Shown here one piece after another: positions 1 to 11,492 of a DNA stretch of 64,000 nucleotides (positions are counted from its first letter, which is position 1; the number at the start of each line of letters is the position of its first letter). Below the pieces are notes generated by a model. That model had not been told where the DNA came from. It did no database searches and saw nothing but the letters and a program-made list of their open reading frames with translations. The DNA is from Methylocystis rosea (GTDB taxonomy: Bacteria > Pseudomonadota > Alphaproteobacteria > Rhizobiales > Beijerinckiaceae). Where the stretch lies: the NCBI RefSeq assembly GCF_003855495.1, contig NZ_CP034086.1, positions 2,021,501-2,085,500 of the forward strand, given 5' to 3'. The translations under genes and the position numbers were made by a program.

Positions 1-596
1 AAGAAGGCATCGCCGACGAGGAGCTCAAGGAGCGCCTGCTTGAGGCGGCCGACGCCGCTTACGCCGAGCGCGTCGAAAAGAACACTGAGCCGCTGATGCG
101 CATGATCGAGAAGCAGGTCGTCCTGCAGTCTCTCGATACGCTGTGGCGCGAACATCTCGTCGCGCTCGACCACCTTCGGCAGGTGATCGGCTGGCGCGGC
201 CTGGCGCAGCGCGATCCCCTTAACGAGTACAAGTCCGAAGCGCTCGAGCTCTTCAAAGGCCTGATGACGCGGTGGGACGAAACGGTGACCACGCAACTGA
301 TGCGCGTCGAAGTGTCCTTCGAAGCTCCGCCTTCCGCGCCGCCGGAACTGCCGCCGATGGAAATGTCGCATCCAAATCCCGAGGCGCTGATCGGCGGCGG
401 CGCGCAGCTTGCGCTCGATGATCTCAATACGCGTCTCGCGGGGGCCGATTTCTCGGCGCGCGGGCTCGCGGTCAGCGAAGCGCCCGCTGCGCGCGACGCG
501 AGCAATCCCGCCACTTGGGGCAAGGTGGGACGCAATGAGCCCTGCCCTTGCGGCTCGGGTAAGAAATACAAGCATTGCCACGGCGCTCTTGTCTAA
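1..596 (+). CDS. secA: Protein translocase ATPase SecA, C-terminal part
   Basis: This is the 3' end of secA; the start lies upstream of the window and the frame is open from base 3. The visible ~197 residues cover the end of the helical scaffold/wing region ([22 protein letters not shown] is the typical conserved stretch) and a variable linker. They finish with the C-terminal zinc-binding tail [19 protein letters not shown], which in SecA binds SecB and phospholipid. SecA drives Sec-dependent export across the inner membrane. A small secreted protein starts just 7 bases after its stop. Identification is firm despite truncation. Confidence 0.97.
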   Translation, partial: EGIADEELKERLLEAADAAYAERVEKNTEPLMRMIEKQVVLQSLDTLWREHLVALDHLRQVIGWRGLAQRDPLNEYKSEALELFKGLMTRWDETVTTQLMRVEVSFEAPPSAPPELPPMEMSHPNPEALIGGGAQLALDDLNTRLAGADFSARGLAVSEAPAARDASNPATWGKVGRNEPCPCGSGKKYKHCHGALV

Positions 597-603
597 GCCG
601 GGG

Positions 604-1029
604 ATGCGGACGGCGATGTGGAAGATCAGCGTCTCGGCTCTCCTGTCGACGCTGGCGTCTTCCGCATCGGCCCGCGCCGAGTGGGTGCAGGTCTCCAAGG
701 ACGATTTCTCGACCGTCTATATGGACGCCGGCTCGCGTCGGACCTCGCCCGACGGGTTCGTCACGGTCGACGCGCTCACCGATTACAACGCCGCCTCGCC
801 AAAAGCCGCGGCGTTCGGCCTCGCCGAAAAGGGGCTGTCGGAAATCGAGAAAGTGTCGCTCGATTGCGCCAATCGGAAATACAGGTCCGAGGGCGGCGGC
901 TGGCGGCAGGGTCAGATGGGCGAAGGAAAGATAACCAAGCCCTATCCGCCGAAAGACGAATGGTCGCCGGTGCCGCCCTATTACGACGGACTCTTCGCCA
1001 AGGTCTGCGCGCGCACGACCTCGGGATGA
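604..1029 (+). CDS. Small secreted protein, surface-adhesin E-like
   Basis: A ~141-residue protein with an N-terminal hydrophobic signal segment (ISVSALLSTLASSASARA, cleavage expected after ARA) and a mature part beginning EWVQVSKDDFSTVYMD. The pattern W-x-V...Y-x-D, then V-x-DALTDYN and a later LDCANRKYR, resembles the surface-adhesin protein E family of small periplasmic or surface proteins of unknown biochemical role. ATG at 604 or 616 are both possible starts; neither has a strong ribosome site. It sits 7 bases after secA, so it is probably co-transcribed with it. The function beyond being exported is not known. Confidence 0.65.
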   Translation: MRTAMWKISVSALLSTLASSASARAEWVQVSKDDFSTVYMDAGSRRTSPDGFVTVDALTDYNAASPKAAAFGLAEKGLSEIEKVSLDCANRKYRSEGGGWRQGQMGEGKITKPYPPKDEWSPVPPYYDGLFAKVCARTTSG

Positions 1030-1144
1030 GCGGCCGGATCGATTTGAACCGCCTCGCGCCTGAGAATATAAGCGCAGCGCGGTTGGAGCGCCGCCGTCTC
1101 GCGTTCGCGAGAAAGCGGCCGCCGCGGGTTTCCAGGAGCTTGTC

Positions 1145-2365
1145 GTGACCGCCATTGATTTTTCTAAAGTGCTCGTCGCTCAGGGCGGCGGCCCCACCGC
1201 CGTCATCAATCAGTCGCTCGTCGGGGCCGTGCTGGAGTCCCGCAAATTTCGCGAGGTCGAGCGGGTTTATGGCGCCTTCCACGGCGTTCGCGGCATCGTC
1301 AACGAGGATTTCGTCGACCTCACGCAGGAGACGACTCATAATCTCGAACTCGTCGCCTGCACCCCGTCTTCGGCGCTCGGCTCGACGCGCGACAAGCCGG
1401 ATCTAAAATATTGTCAGGAAATCTTCCGGGTCCTGCGCGCGCATGGGGTCGGCTGCTTTTTCTATATCGGCGGCAATGATTCCTCGGACACGGTGCGCAT
1501 CGTTTCGCAGGAGGCCCAAAGCGCCGGCTATCCGCTGCGGACGGTGCACATTCCAAAAACCATCGACAACGATCTGATGATCAACGACCACACGCCGGGC
1601 TTTCCCTCGGCGGCGCGCTGGGTGGCGCAGGCGTTCGCCGGCGCCAATCTCGACAATTGGGCTCTCCCCGGCGTGTATGTCGCCGTCGTCATGGGCCGGC
1701 ACGCGGGGTTTCTGACCGCCGCCTCGGCGCTCGGCAAGAAATTCCCCGACGACGGCCCGCATCTCATCTACATCCCTGAGCGCGCCTTCATCATCGACAA
1801 ATTCCTCGCCGACGTTAAGGCGACCATGGCGAAATACGGCCGCTGCGTCGTTGCGGTGTCAGAAGGCGTCTGCGACGAAAACCATACCCCCATCGCCGAA
1901 AAGCTCGCCAAAGCGGTGGAGCGCGACGATCACGGCAATGTCCATCTCGGGGGCGGCGCGCTGGCCGACGAACTCACCCGCCTCGTGAAGGACCGGCTCG
2001 GATTCAAGCGGGTGCGGGCCGATACATTCGGCTATGTGCAAAGGAGCTTCGTCGGTTGCGTTTCCGACGTCGACCAGCGAGAGGCGCGCGAGGTCGGCGA
2101 AAAGGCCGTGCAATACGCCATTTGGGGCGACCGCGACGGCTCGGTGACGATCCACCGGACCGGCTTTTATTCGGTGGACTATCAGTTGACGCCGCTTGAA
2201 GCGATCGCTGGAAAGACAAAAGTCATGCCGGACGAATACATTAGCCCCTGCGGCACGGACGTCACCGACGCCTTCCGGATGTATCTGCGCCCCTTACTCG
2301 GAAGCGGCATGCCAGACGCCTATCGGCTACGGCTGAATCGAGTTCCCAAGATCCTTACCGCCTGA
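1145..2365 (+). CDS. pfp: 6-phosphofructokinase, pyrophosphate-dependent type
   Basis: The 406-residue protein starts with GTG, preceded by AGGAG about 8 bases upstream. It carries the phosphofructokinase N-terminal loop (AQGGGPTAVIN), the second phosphate-site segment (YIGGNDSSDT), the substrate-site motif PKTIDNDL and VMGRHAGF. The GGNDS segment in place of the GGDGS of ATP enzymes, together with PKTIDND, fits the PPi-using group of PFKs, which catalyse reversible fructose-6-phosphate/fructose-1,6-bisphosphate conversion. Such enzymes are known in methanotrophs and other bacteria lacking ATP-PFK. The phosphoryl donor is inferred from motifs and has not been shown. It lies directly upstream of clpX with its own 115-base leader after the preceding gene. 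Confidence 0.88.
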   Translation: MTAIDFSKVLVAQGGGPTAVINQSLVGAVLESRKFREVERVYGAFHGVRGIVNEDFVDLTQETTHNLELVACTPSSALGSTRDKPDLKYCQEIFRVLRAHGVGCFFYIGGNDSSDTVRIVSQEAQSAGYPLRTVHIPKTIDNDLMINDHTPGFPSAARWVAQAFAGANLDNWALPGVYVAVVMGRHAGFLTAASALGKKFPDDGPHLIYIPERAFIIDKFLADVKATMAKYGRCVVAVSEGVCDENHTPIAEKLAKAVERDDHGNVHLGGGALADELTRLVKDRLGFKRVRADTFGYVQRSFVGCVSDVDQREAREVGEKAVQYAIWGDRDGSVTIHRTGFYSVDYQLTPLEAIAGKTKVMPDEYISPCGTDVTDAFRMYLRPLLGSGMPDAYRLRLNRVPKILTA

Positions 2366-2595
2366 GCCGCCGGCGAGGGCGCCTTTCTTGCTTCAACAGA
2401 GTTTCCGGCGAAGGTTGCAATTTGGCCGTCGTGTAAAATACACTAACTAGTCATGGTTCTCGGGCGCTCGTCGCTGACGACCGAAACTGGATGGGAACGG
2501 GCACGCCAGCCGCTTCCACTTTTTGTTAGTCTGGCGCCGGTTACACAGGTGTTCGGGCCGATTCGCCCGGCAGGCCGGCCCGATAGGAGAGCAAT

Positions 2596-3861
2596 ATGAG
2601 CAAGGTCGGCGGCGGCGATTCCAAGAACACGCTTTACTGCTCCTTTTGCGGCAAGAGCCAGCACGAGGTCCGTAAGCTTATCGCCGGACCGACGGTGTTC
2701 ATCTGCGATGAATGCGTCGAACTGTGCATGGACATCATCCGCGAGGAGAACAAATCCTCGCTGGTCAAGCAGCGCGACGGCATTCCGACCCCGCGGGAGA
2801 TTTGTAAGGTTCTGGACGACTATGTCATCGGCCAGTCCCAGGCCAAGCGCGTGCTCTCGGTCGCGGTCCACAACCATTACAAGCGCCTCAACCATGCGAC
2901 CAAGCATGGCGACGTGGAGCTGGCGAAGTCCAACATTCTGCTGATCGGACCGACCGGCGTCGGCAAGACCATGCTGGCGCAGACTCTGGCGCGCATCCTG
3001 GATGTTCCGTTCACCATGGCCGACGCCACGACCCTGACCGAAGCGGGCTACGTCGGCGAGGATGTCGAAAACATCATTCTCAAGCTTCTGCAGGCGTCGG
3101 ATTATAATGTCGAGCGCGCCCAGCGCGGCATCGTCTATGTCGACGAAATCGACAAGATTTCGCGCAAGTCCGACAATCCTTCGATCACCCGCGACGTTTC
3201 GGGCGAAGGCGTGCAGCAGGCGCTGTTGAAGATCATGGAAGGCACCGTCGCCTCCGTGCCGCCCCAGGGCGGTCGCAAGCATCCACAGCAGGAGTTCCTG
3301 CAGGTCGACACGACGAACATCCTGTTCATCTGTGGCGGCGCTTTCGCCGGGCTTGAAAAGATCATCTCCTCCCGCGGACGCAACACCTCGATCGGCTTCG
3401 CCGCCACCGTGCAGTCGCCCGACGAACGGCGCACCGGCGACATTTTTAGGCAAGTGCAGCCGGAAGACCTGCTGAAATTTGGGCTCATCCCCGAATTCGT
3501 CGGCCGTCTGCCGGTCATTGCGACGCTCGAGGATCTCGACGAGGACGCGCTCAAGCGCATCCTCACCGAGCCCAAGAACGCGCTGGTCAAGCAGTATCAG
3601 CGGCTCTTCGAGATGGAGAACGTCGAGCTCACCTTCCAGGACGACGCTCTTTCGTCCGTCGCGCGCAAGGCGATCGAACGCCATACCGGCGCGCGCGGCC
3701 TGCGTTCGATCATGGAAGGAATCTTGCTAGACACGATGTTCGATCTGCCAGGTCTGGAGGGGGTCGAACAGGTTGTCATCGGACCGGAAGTCGTCGAGGG
3801 CAAAGCCCGGCCGCTCTATATTTACGCCGAACGCAGCGAAAAGAGCGGCACGAGCGCCTGA
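2596..3861 (+). CDS. clpX: ATP-dependent Clp protease ATP-binding subunit ClpX
   Basis: The 421-residue AAA+ unfoldase has the N-terminal zinc-binding domain with Cys15, Cys18, Cys37 and Cys40. It has Walker A GPTGVGKT near residues 118-125, Walker [10 protein letters not shown], and the pore loop GYVGEDVE. The start ATG follows a good ribosome site (AGGAGA). ClpX feeds unfolded substrates to the ClpP peptidase. In many alphaproteobacteria clpP lies immediately upstream, but here the upstream gene is the phosphofructokinase and no clpP is seen. lon follows 245 bases downstream. Length and motifs are complete. Confidence 0.98.
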   Translation: MSKVGGGDSKNTLYCSFCGKSQHEVRKLIAGPTVFICDECVELCMDIIREENKSSLVKQRDGIPTPREICKVLDDYVIGQSQAKRVLSVAVHNHYKRLNHATKHGDVELAKSNILLIGPTGVGKTMLAQTLARILDVPFTMADATTLTEAGYVGEDVENIILKLLQASDYNVERAQRGIVYVDEIDKISRKSDNPSITRDVSGEGVQQALLKIMEGTVASVPPQGGRKHPQQEFLQVDTTNILFICGGAFAGLEKIISSRGRNTSIGFAATVQSPDERRTGDIFRQVQPEDLLKFGLIPEFVGRLPVIATLEDLDEDALKRILTEPKNALVKQYQRLFEMENVELTFQDDALSSVARKAIERHTGARGLRSIMEGILLDTMFDLPGLEGVEQVVIGPEVVEGKARPLYIYAERSEKSGTSA

Positions 3862-3881
3862 CGCGCAAAGACGAAGCGACT

Positions 3882-3901
3882 ATGCGGCGGCGACGCCGCA
3901 T
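3882..3901 (+). terminator. Stem-loop downstream of clpX
   Basis: A perfect 8-bp stem (ATGCGGCG / CGCCGCAT) with a GCGA tetraloop lies 20 bases after the clpX stop. It is followed only by GCGGGTTT, so the U-tract is weak. It may be a weak terminator or an mRNA 3'-end stabiliser separating clpX from lon. Confidence 0.35.
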
Positions 3902-4106
3902 GCGGGTTTAAGCTTGGGCGCCGCAGCGCCTTGAATCGATTATTCGCGTAACCATTTGCGTTAACGGGGCCGTCGGGCGCATCCGCCGGCGGTCTTTAAT
4001 TGGCGCGAAATCGGCGGGCGACCGTATTCGCGGCCTGAACCCAAAAATCGCCCTGCGGTCTCGCGCCGCCGCTTTAGCGGGACGCGTCAAGGACAGGACA
4101 AAAAGA

Positions 4107-6530
<2,424 letters not shown>

Positions 6531-6553
6531 TCGCAAATCGTACAACACACTCA

Positions 6554-6590
6554 AGAGCCCCGCTCCCTCAGAGCGGGGCTCTTTGCTTTT
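6554..6590 (+). terminator. Rho-independent terminator after lon
   Basis: A perfect 12-bp stem (AGAGCCCCGCTC / GAGCGGGGCTCT) with a 5-base loop lies 24 bases after the lon stop, followed by TTGCTTTT. This is a textbook intrinsic terminator. Confidence 0.93.
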
Positions 6591-6806
6591 GGGCGGCTGA
6601 TGCGCGCTGCAGCCCCCAGATTGTATGAGCATTTCGCGGCAGAGCCGCCGTTTCCCCCGGAAAACCAGCGATTCCTGGCCTTTGGCGGCCGGTAAGCCTT
6701 GCTTTTCCTGCGATTCGCGACCAACACTCGCCATCGCTGCGCAACGCCGATTCGAGGTCGCGCATTCTTACGCCGGGCGGCTCGCAGTGAAGGAGAAGGA
6801 AAAGCC

Positions 6807-7088
6807 ATGAACAAATTGGAACTCGTTGAGCACGTCGCGAGCGAGACGGACAGCTCGAAAGCGGCGGCGGCCGCCGCCATCGACGCCGTCATCGACGGCA
6901 TCACGAAGGCCCTCAAGAAGGGCGACGAAGTTCGCCTCGTCGGCTTCGGCACTTTTTCGGTCAAGAAACGCGCCGCCGGCAAAGGCCGCAATCCGGCGAC
7001 CGGCGAAGAAATCAAGATTCCCGCGTCCAAGAGCGCCCGCTTCAAGCCCGGCGCGACGCTGAAGACCGCGCTCAACAAGGCCAAGTAG
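6807..7088 (+). CDS. hup: DNA-binding protein HU
   Basis: A 93-residue histone-like protein. The start is the ATG at 6807, preceded by AAGGAGAAGGA; the frame is open further upstream but HU proteins begin with MNK. The N-terminal dimerisation helices (MNKLELVEHVASETD), the beta arm core (VRLVGFGTFSVKKRAAGKGRNP) with the intercalating-proline segment GRNPATGE, and the Lys-rich end are all present. HU bends and compacts DNA as a dimer. It sits downstream of lon with its own leader, and an intrinsic terminator follows. Confidence 0.97.
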   Translation: MNKLELVEHVASETDSSKAAAAAAIDAVIDGITKALKKGDEVRLVGFGTFSVKKRAAGKGRNPATGEEIKIPASKSARFKPGATLKTALNKAK

Positions 7089-7138
7089 CTCGGCGCGCGG
7101 AGGCGCTGGCGTCGCAGGCGTTTCCGAAATTTCGCACG

Positions 7139-7170
7139 ACGGCCGTCGGAGCCCCGGCGGCCGTAGTTTT
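7139..7170 (+). terminator. Rho-independent terminator after hup
   Basis: An 11-bp stem (ACGGCCGTCGG at 7139-7149 with CCGGCGGCCGT at 7154-7164, one G-T pair) closes an AGCC loop and is followed by AGTTTT. It ends the hup transcript before the tRNA gene. Confidence 0.8.
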
Positions 7171-7229
7171 GAACCGGCTTGCCTCCCGAGGCGCCCGCCC
7201 TTAAAACCCGGCGGGCGCGCATCATGTCA

Positions 7230-7305
7230 GGGCGGTTAGCTCAGTTGGTAGAGCATCTCGTTTACACCGAGAGGGTCGGCGGTTCGAGACCGTCACCGCC
7301 CACCA
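7230..7305 (+). tRNA. tRNA-Val (anticodon UAC)
   Basis: A 76-base cloverleaf. The acceptor GGGCGGT (7230-7236) pairs with ACCGCCC (7295-7301), then A and an encoded CCA end. The D-loop contains AGCTCAGTTGGTAGAGC, the T-arm contains GGTTCGAGACC. The anticodon stem TCTCG/CGAGA closes loop TTTACAC, so the anticodon at 7263-7265 is TAC, reading valine codons. Confidence 0.97.
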
Positions 7306-7402
7306 CTGCCGCCATCGAGACGGCACAGGGCTCGCCGCGGGAATTGGTGTTCCAAAGCCCAGGATTTCGCTTTAGCTTGCTGGGACAAAGAAGGCCGCCC
7401 GG

Positions 7403-8071
7403 ATGAGATTGATCAAAACCGTTTTCATTGCGCTCTGCGTCGCCGCCTTCGTCCCCACCTTCGCGCATGCTGAAGATATGAGCTTTCGCGTCGTCAGCGT
7501 GAATTCCGGGGGCTGCGGCGCAAACTGCCCACAGGTGATCGCGGCGCAAGGCGAAATCGGCCCGGAGACGCCCGACGCCTTCGTCGCCTTCGTGCGCGAA
7601 AATGCTCGCGGCGGCAATCTGCACGGAATTGTGCTGCTCGACTCGCCTGGCGGAAAGGTCGTCGCCTCGATGGAACTCGGCCAGGCCATCCGCAAGCTCG
7701 GGATGGCGGTGATCGTCGCCCGTCCCGCGGCGGATCAATCGCGCACGATGGCGCTCGTATCGGGCCGCTGCTATTCTGCCTGCGTCTATGCGCTGATGGG
7801 CGGCAGGAGGCGCGTGATTCCGCCGCAGAGCAGCGTCGGCATTCACCGCATGTTCAATTATTCGACGAGTTTCGACATCGCCGAGGGCGGACTCGTGCGC
7901 GAGCGAAATTATGACGATGGCGGCATGCTTCAGACGCTTTCCCGCTACGCGGCGATGATGGGCGTGAGCACCGAACTCGTGAAGCTCGCCGAGCGGACGT
8001 CGCCCGATAAGCTTTACGTGCTGACCGGCGCCGACATCGCTCGTTGGCGGCTTGGGTCGCGCAAGCTCTAG
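7403..8071 (+). CDS. Periplasmic ClpP/crotonase-fold protein, putative serine protease
   Basis: The 222-residue protein starts with a clear signal peptide (residues 1-23, ending AHA). The mature part shows the ClpP-like pattern: [10 protein letters not shown] around residues 75-84, then [15 protein letters not shown] with the candidate nucleophile Ser125, and SVGIHRM with the candidate His148. The SPGG motif and the Ser/His spacing match secreted ClpP-fold proteins of alphaproteobacteria that have no assigned substrate. Four cysteines (two near residues 38-42, two flanking Ser125) may form disulfides in the periplasm. It lies between a tRNA gene and pccB, 41 bases before the latter. Confidence 0.7.
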   Translation: MRLIKTVFIALCVAAFVPTFAHAEDMSFRVVSVNSGGCGANCPQVIAAQGEIGPETPDAFVAFVRENARGGNLHGIVLLDSPGGKVVASMELGQAIRKLGMAVIVARPAADQSRTMALVSGRCYSACVYALMGGRRRVIPPQSSVGIHRMFNYSTSFDIAEGGLVRERNYDDGGMLQTLSRYAAMMGVSTELVKLAERTSPDKLYVLTGADIARWRLGSRKL

Positions 8072-8112
8072 ACGCGCCGGATGACAGCCATAATCAGCAA
8101 CCAGGGCAGCAC

Positions 8113-9648
8113 ATGAAACATATTTTCGACGGGCTTGAACGGCGGCGCGCGTCCGCGCGGCTTGGCGGCGGCCAAAAGCGGATCGAAGCGCAGCACGCCC
8201 GCGGCAAGCTCACCGCGCGCGAGAGAATCGAACTGCTCCTCGATCACGGCTCGTTCGAAGAATTCGACATGTTCGTCGCCCACCGCTGCACCGATTTCGG
8301 CATGGATCAGGGCGAGAAAATTTCGGGCGATGGGGTCGTCACGGGATGGGGCACTGTCAACGGCCGCGCCGTCTTCGTCTTCGCCAAGGACTTCACCGTC
8401 TTCGGCGGCTCGCTCTCCGAAACGCACGCGCAAAAGATCACCAAGCTGCAGGACATGGCGCTGAAAAATCGCGCCCCGATCATCGGCCTGTTCGACGCCG
8501 GCGGCGCGCGCATCCAGGAAGGCGTCGCGGCGCTCGGCGGCTATGGCGAAGTCTTCCAGCGCAATGTCATGGCCTCCGGCGTCATTCCGCAAATCTCGGT
8601 GATCATGGGCCCTTGCGCCGGCGGCGACGTTTACTCGCCGGCGATGACGGACTTCATCTTCATGGTGCGCGACACGAGCTATATGTTCGTGACCGGACCC
8701 GACGTCGTCAAGACCGTGACGAATGAGACGGTGACGGCGGAAGAGCTCGGCGGCGCCTCGGTGCATACGACCAAAAGCTCGATCGCCGATCGCGCCTACG
8801 ACAACGATGTGGAAGCGCTCCTGCAGATGCGCAGGCTGATCGATTTCCTGCCCTCCTCCAACCAGGAGGAGCCGCCGGAATGGCCCGCTTTCGACGAGGC
8901 GGACCGGCTCGACGAATCGCTCGACACGATTGTTCCGGATAATCCGAACAAGCCATACGACATCAAGGAACTCATCCATAAGATCGTCGACGAGGCCGAC
9001 TTCTTCGAGATACAAGATGCGCATGCGCGCAATATCGTGATCGGCTTCGGCCGCATCGAAGGACGCACGGTCGGCTTTGTCGCCAATCAGCCGCTCGTGC
9101 TCGCCGGCGTGCTCGACATCGACGCCTCCAAGAAGGCGGCGCGTTTCGTGCGTTTTTGCGACTGCTTCAACATTCCGATCGTCACCTTTGTCGACGTGCC
9201 GGGCTTTCTGCCTGGGACGGCGCAAGAATATGGCGGCCTGATCAAGCATGGCGCGAAACTGCTGTTCGCATACGCCGAAGCGACGGTGCCGAAAGTGACC
9301 GTCATCACGCGAAAGGCGTTCGGCGGCGCCTATGACGTTATGTCCTCGAAACATCTTCGCGGCGACGTCAATTACGCCTGGCCGTCGGCGCAGATCGCCG
9401 TCATGGGCGCGAAGGGCGCCGTCGAGATCATCTTCCGCGCCGACATTGGCGATCCGGAGAAGATCGCTCAGCGCACCAAGGAGTATGAAGATCGCTTCTT
9501 GTCGCCATTTGTCGCCGCGGAGCGCGGTTATATCGACGAGGTGATTACGCCGCGTTCGACCCGCAAACGAATCGCTCGCGCGCTTGCGCTGCTTCGCCAC
9601 AAGGAATTGGAGAATCCCTGGAAGAAGCACGACAACATTCCCTTGTAA
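8113..9648 (+). CDS. pccB: Propionyl-CoA carboxylase beta chain (carboxyltransferase)
   Basis: The 511-residue biotin-dependent carboxyltransferase begins [20 protein letters not shown]; the frame is open further upstream, but family length (~510) and the conserved N-terminus favour ATG 8113. The N-domain has [22 protein letters not shown] and the acyl-CoA oxyanion segment [16 protein letters not shown]. The C-domain has [10 protein letters not shown] and [14 protein letters not shown]. It transfers carboxylate from biotin to propionyl-CoA, giving methylmalonyl-CoA. The biotin-carrying alpha subunit is not adjacent and must be encoded elsewhere. A related acyl-CoA specificity is possible. Confidence 0.93.
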   Translation: MKHIFDGLERRRASARLGGGQKRIEAQHARGKLTARERIELLLDHGSFEEFDMFVAHRCTDFGMDQGEKISGDGVVTGWGTVNGRAVFVFAKDFTVFGGSLSETHAQKITKLQDMALKNRAPIIGLFDAGGARIQEGVAALGGYGEVFQRNVMASGVIPQISVIMGPCAGGDVYSPAMTDFIFMVRDTSYMFVTGPDVVKTVTNETVTAEELGGASVHTTKSSIADRAYDNDVEALLQMRRLIDFLPSSNQEEPPEWPAFDEADRLDESLDTIVPDNPNKPYDIKELIHKIVDEADFFEIQDAHARNIVIGFGRIEGRTVGFVANQPLVLAGVLDIDASKKAARFVRFCDCFNIPIVTFVDVPGFLPGTAQEYGGLIKHGAKLLFAYAEATVPKVTVITRKAFGGAYDVMSSKHLRGDVNYAWPSAQIAVMGAKGAVEIIFRADIGDPEKIAQRTKEYEDRFLSPFVAAERGYIDEVITPRSTRKRIARALALLRHKELENPWKKHDNIPL

Positions 9649-9776
9649 CGCGGCGCAATAGCGAGCGCGGCGCCGTCGCAAACGTGATGGCGTTGCGCCG
9701 TTGAGGCTGGGTCCGCGTGATCCGCCTAATTCAGCGGCGCCCGATCACAAAATTCGTCAGACTGCACATTTTTCAA

Positions 9777-9805
9777 GTGACAGTCCGCCCGTTTTGTCCT
9801 AGTGT
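9777..9805 (+). promoter_or_regulatory. Candidate sigma-70-type promoter for the 9.8-kb RNA
   Basis: GTGACA (9777-9782, one mismatch to TTGACA), an exactly 17-base spacer and TAGTGT (9800-9805) lie ahead of the non-coding transcript candidate, predicting a start near 9812. The -10 match is only moderate, so this is tentative. Confidence 0.35.
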
Positions 9806-9811
9806 TCGCTC

Positions 9812-10055
9812 GCCAGGTTGGTTGGGGTAAAAGCCTAAGCGTCGTATGCGTCGCAGGAATTAGGCCCAGCTACGGTCCAAGTCGGGGAGGACGCCGAACA
9901 GAACGCAGTTCGCCGAGGCTCGCAAGATGAGTCGGCGCGAACGGGGCTATCGGAGCGACTTAAGACTTCGGAGCTTGGCGTTTCAGTTTGGTTAAGGACG
10001 GGGTACCAAAGAGCGGGGAGCGGCGGGACGCCATTCCCGCTCTTTGTGTTTTTTT
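9812..10055 (+). ncRNA. Candidate structured non-coding RNA, family unassigned
   Basis: The 600-base gap between pccB and trxA has no plausible gene on either strand but ends at 10055 with a strong intrinsic terminator. Upstream of that is a run of self-complementary segments: GCCTAA (9833-9838) with TTAGGC (9860-9865), and GTTCGCCG (9908-9915) with CGGCGCGAAC (9933-9942, two-base bulge). No tmRNA, RNase P or SRP signature was recognised; 6S RNA or a lineage-specific sRNA remain possible. The RNA would be about 240 bases from the candidate promoter at 9777-9805. Bases 9649-9776 and 10056-10248 show nothing further apart from CGGCGCAA/TTGCGCCG complementarity just after pccB (9651-9658 with 9693-9700). 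Confidence 0.5.
10008..10055 (+). terminator. Rho-independent terminator with no upstream gene
   Basis: AAAGAGCGGG (10008-10017) pairs perfectly with CCCGCTCTTT (10036-10045) and is followed by GTGTTTTTTT. The nearest upstream gene on this strand, pccB, ends 360 bases earlier, so the terminator most likely belongs to an RNA-only transcript. Confidence 0.82.
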
Positions 10056-10248
10056 GTCGCCGCGCGGTGTTTTTATCGACGCGCGACACACATGCGTTTG
10101 CGACACATGCGCTTAATGAATCGCTAAGCGTCGAACAATGATTCCGCTCAGTCTGATCCGGAGCTGCGTGGGACGTCGCCTTGACGGGCGATGACGCGCT
10201 TCCTACGTTCCGCGCACGTCTAACGAAAAGCCCAATGGAAGGCCGGCC

Positions 10249-10569
10249 ATGACCACGCAGAAAATCACTGACGCCACTTTCGAAGAGGAAGTGCTCAAAT
10301 CCGCCGAGCCGGTTGTTGTCGATTTTTGGGCGGAATGGTGCGGTCCCTGCCGCATGATCGCCCCGGCGCTGGAGGAGATCGCCGCGGAGATGAAGGGCAA
10401 GATCAAAGTCGTCAAGCTCAACATCGACGAAAACCCCGCCGTGGCGAGCAAGCTCGGCATCCGGTCGATTCCGACGCTTATTCTGTTCAAGGACGGCAAG
10501 GCCGCCGCACAAAAGGTCGGCGCCGCGCCCAAGGGCGAATTGTCGCGGTGGATCGCTGCAGCCGTGTGA
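10249..10569 (+). CDS. trxA: Thioredoxin
   Basis: A 106-residue cytoplasmic thioredoxin with the redox motif WCGPC (Cys31, Cys34). It has the buried Asp in VVDFWAEW and the cis-proline segment [14 protein letters not shown] good ribosome site (GGAAGG) precedes the ATG. It reduces protein disulfides using electrons from thioredoxin reductase. No signal peptide is present, so it is not the cytochrome c maturation thioredoxin CcmG. In many relatives trxA follows addA; here it follows an intergenic RNA candidate and precedes modA by 81 bases. Confidence 0.96.
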   Translation: MTTQKITDATFEEEVLKSAEPVVVDFWAEWCGPCRMIAPALEEIAAEMKGKIKVVKLNIDENPAVASKLGIRSIPTLILFKDGKAAAQKVGAAPKGELSRWIAAAV

Positions 10570-10650
10570 ACGATTCTTGCAATTGGGTCCAGCGGCCGGC
10601 GCATCGCAACAGGCATGCTCTCGAGCCATCAAAACTCGGGAGCTGCGTAG

Positions 10651-11433
10651 ATGCGCCGACTGCATGAATTTTTCGCTGTCTGTTGCCTGATCGCTTTAAC
10701 GCTCGCGCCGCTCCGCGCGGCGGCAGCCAGCGAAATCACCATCGCGGCGGCGTCCGATCTTAAATTCGCGTTGCAGGAAATCGTCTCCAACTTTCAAGCC
10801 GCCCATAAGGGCGACAAGGTCGACGTTGTTTACGGCTCTTCCGGCAAGCTGCAGACGCAGATCCGCGAGGGCGCGCCCTTCGACATTTTCTTTTCGGCCG
10901 ACATCGCCTATGCGCGCGCGCTGCGCAAGGACGGCTTCGCGGCGAGCGAGCCCACGCCCTACGCGGTCGGCAGGCTCGTCCTGTGGAGCGCGACGAGGGA
11001 CGCGACAAAATTGCGCCTGGAGGATCTTGCCGATTCCAAGATCGGCAAGATCGCGATCGCCAATCCGGCGCATGCGCCTTACGGCAGATGCGCGGAACAA
11101 GTGCTGCGCGCCGCCGGCCTTTGGGACAAGGTGAAGGACAAGCTTGTGTTCGGCGAGAACATCTCGCAGGCGACGCAATACGCCGAGACAGGCGCCGCCG
11201 ATGTCGCGCTGACCGCTCTTTCGATCGCTTTGAGCAAAGAGGTTGCGGACAGAGGCGGCTATTCTCTGATCCCAGAGACGCTGCATTCACGACTCGAACA
11301 GGCCTATGTCGTGACCCGCCAGGGCGCCGACAAACCTTTGGCGAAGACCTTTCTCGACTATCTCAAAACCGGACAGTCGCAGACGATCATGATTAAGTTC
11401 GGCTTCGCGCCCCCCGGCCAGGCCGCGCGGTAG
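10651..11433 (+). CDS. modA: Molybdate ABC transporter, periplasmic binding protein
   Basis: A 260-residue protein with a signal peptide (about residues 1-25, ending AAAAS). The fold is ModA-type: SEITIAAASDLKFALQEI at the mature start, VVYGSSGKLQTQI and FSADIAYA. ANPAHAPYGRCAEQVL and FGENISQATQYAETGAADVALTALS are the conserved oxyanion-binding and hinge segments. It captures molybdate (or tungstate) in the periplasm and delivers it to ModBC, which follow in the same direction. No ModE binding site or molybdenum-cofactor riboswitch was recognised upstream. Confidence 0.95.
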   Translation: MRRLHEFFAVCCLIALTLAPLRAAAASEITIAAASDLKFALQEIVSNFQAAHKGDKVDVVYGSSGKLQTQIREGAPFDIFFSADIAYARALRKDGFAASEPTPYAVGRLVLWSATRDATKLRLEDLADSKIGKIAIANPAHAPYGRCAEQVLRAAGLWDKVKDKLVFGENISQATQYAETGAADVALTALSIALSKEVADRGGYSLIPETLHSRLEQAYVVTRQGADKPLAKTFLDYLKTGQSQTIMIKFGFAPPGQAAR

Positions 11434-11464
11434 GCCGTTCCGCCCGCCGCATCCGCTAAATGGA

Positions 11465-11492
11465 ACAGGCGGACTGACAGTCTTCCGCCTGT
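11465..11492 (+). other. Stem-loop between modA and modB
   Basis: A perfect 9-bp stem (ACAGGCGGA / TCCGCCTGT) with a 10-base loop lies in the 96-base modA-modB gap and is not followed by a U-tract. Intercistronic hairpins of this kind often stabilise the upstream binding-protein message so that ModA exceeds ModB and ModC; that role is inferred here. Confidence 0.5.

Noticed and set aside
8068..9681. 537-codon open frame antisense to pccB
   Set aside because: Composition is typical of an antisense shadow in a GC-rich genome, and pccB on the other strand has unmistakable motifs.
9812..10055. Two-piece tmRNA (ssrA) in the pccB-trxA gap
   Set aside because: No T-arm, CCA-flanked acceptor segment or tag reading frame ending in Ala-Ala could be found on either strand.
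10570..10650. Molybdenum-cofactor riboswitch upstream of modA
   Set aside because: The gap is only 81 bases and shows none of the conserved moco-motif elements.
9835..10665. Minus-strand 276-codon frame spanning the pccB-trxA gap and trxA
   Set aside because: It has no ribosome site, covers trxA in antisense and resembles no family. An RNA gene explains the gap better.
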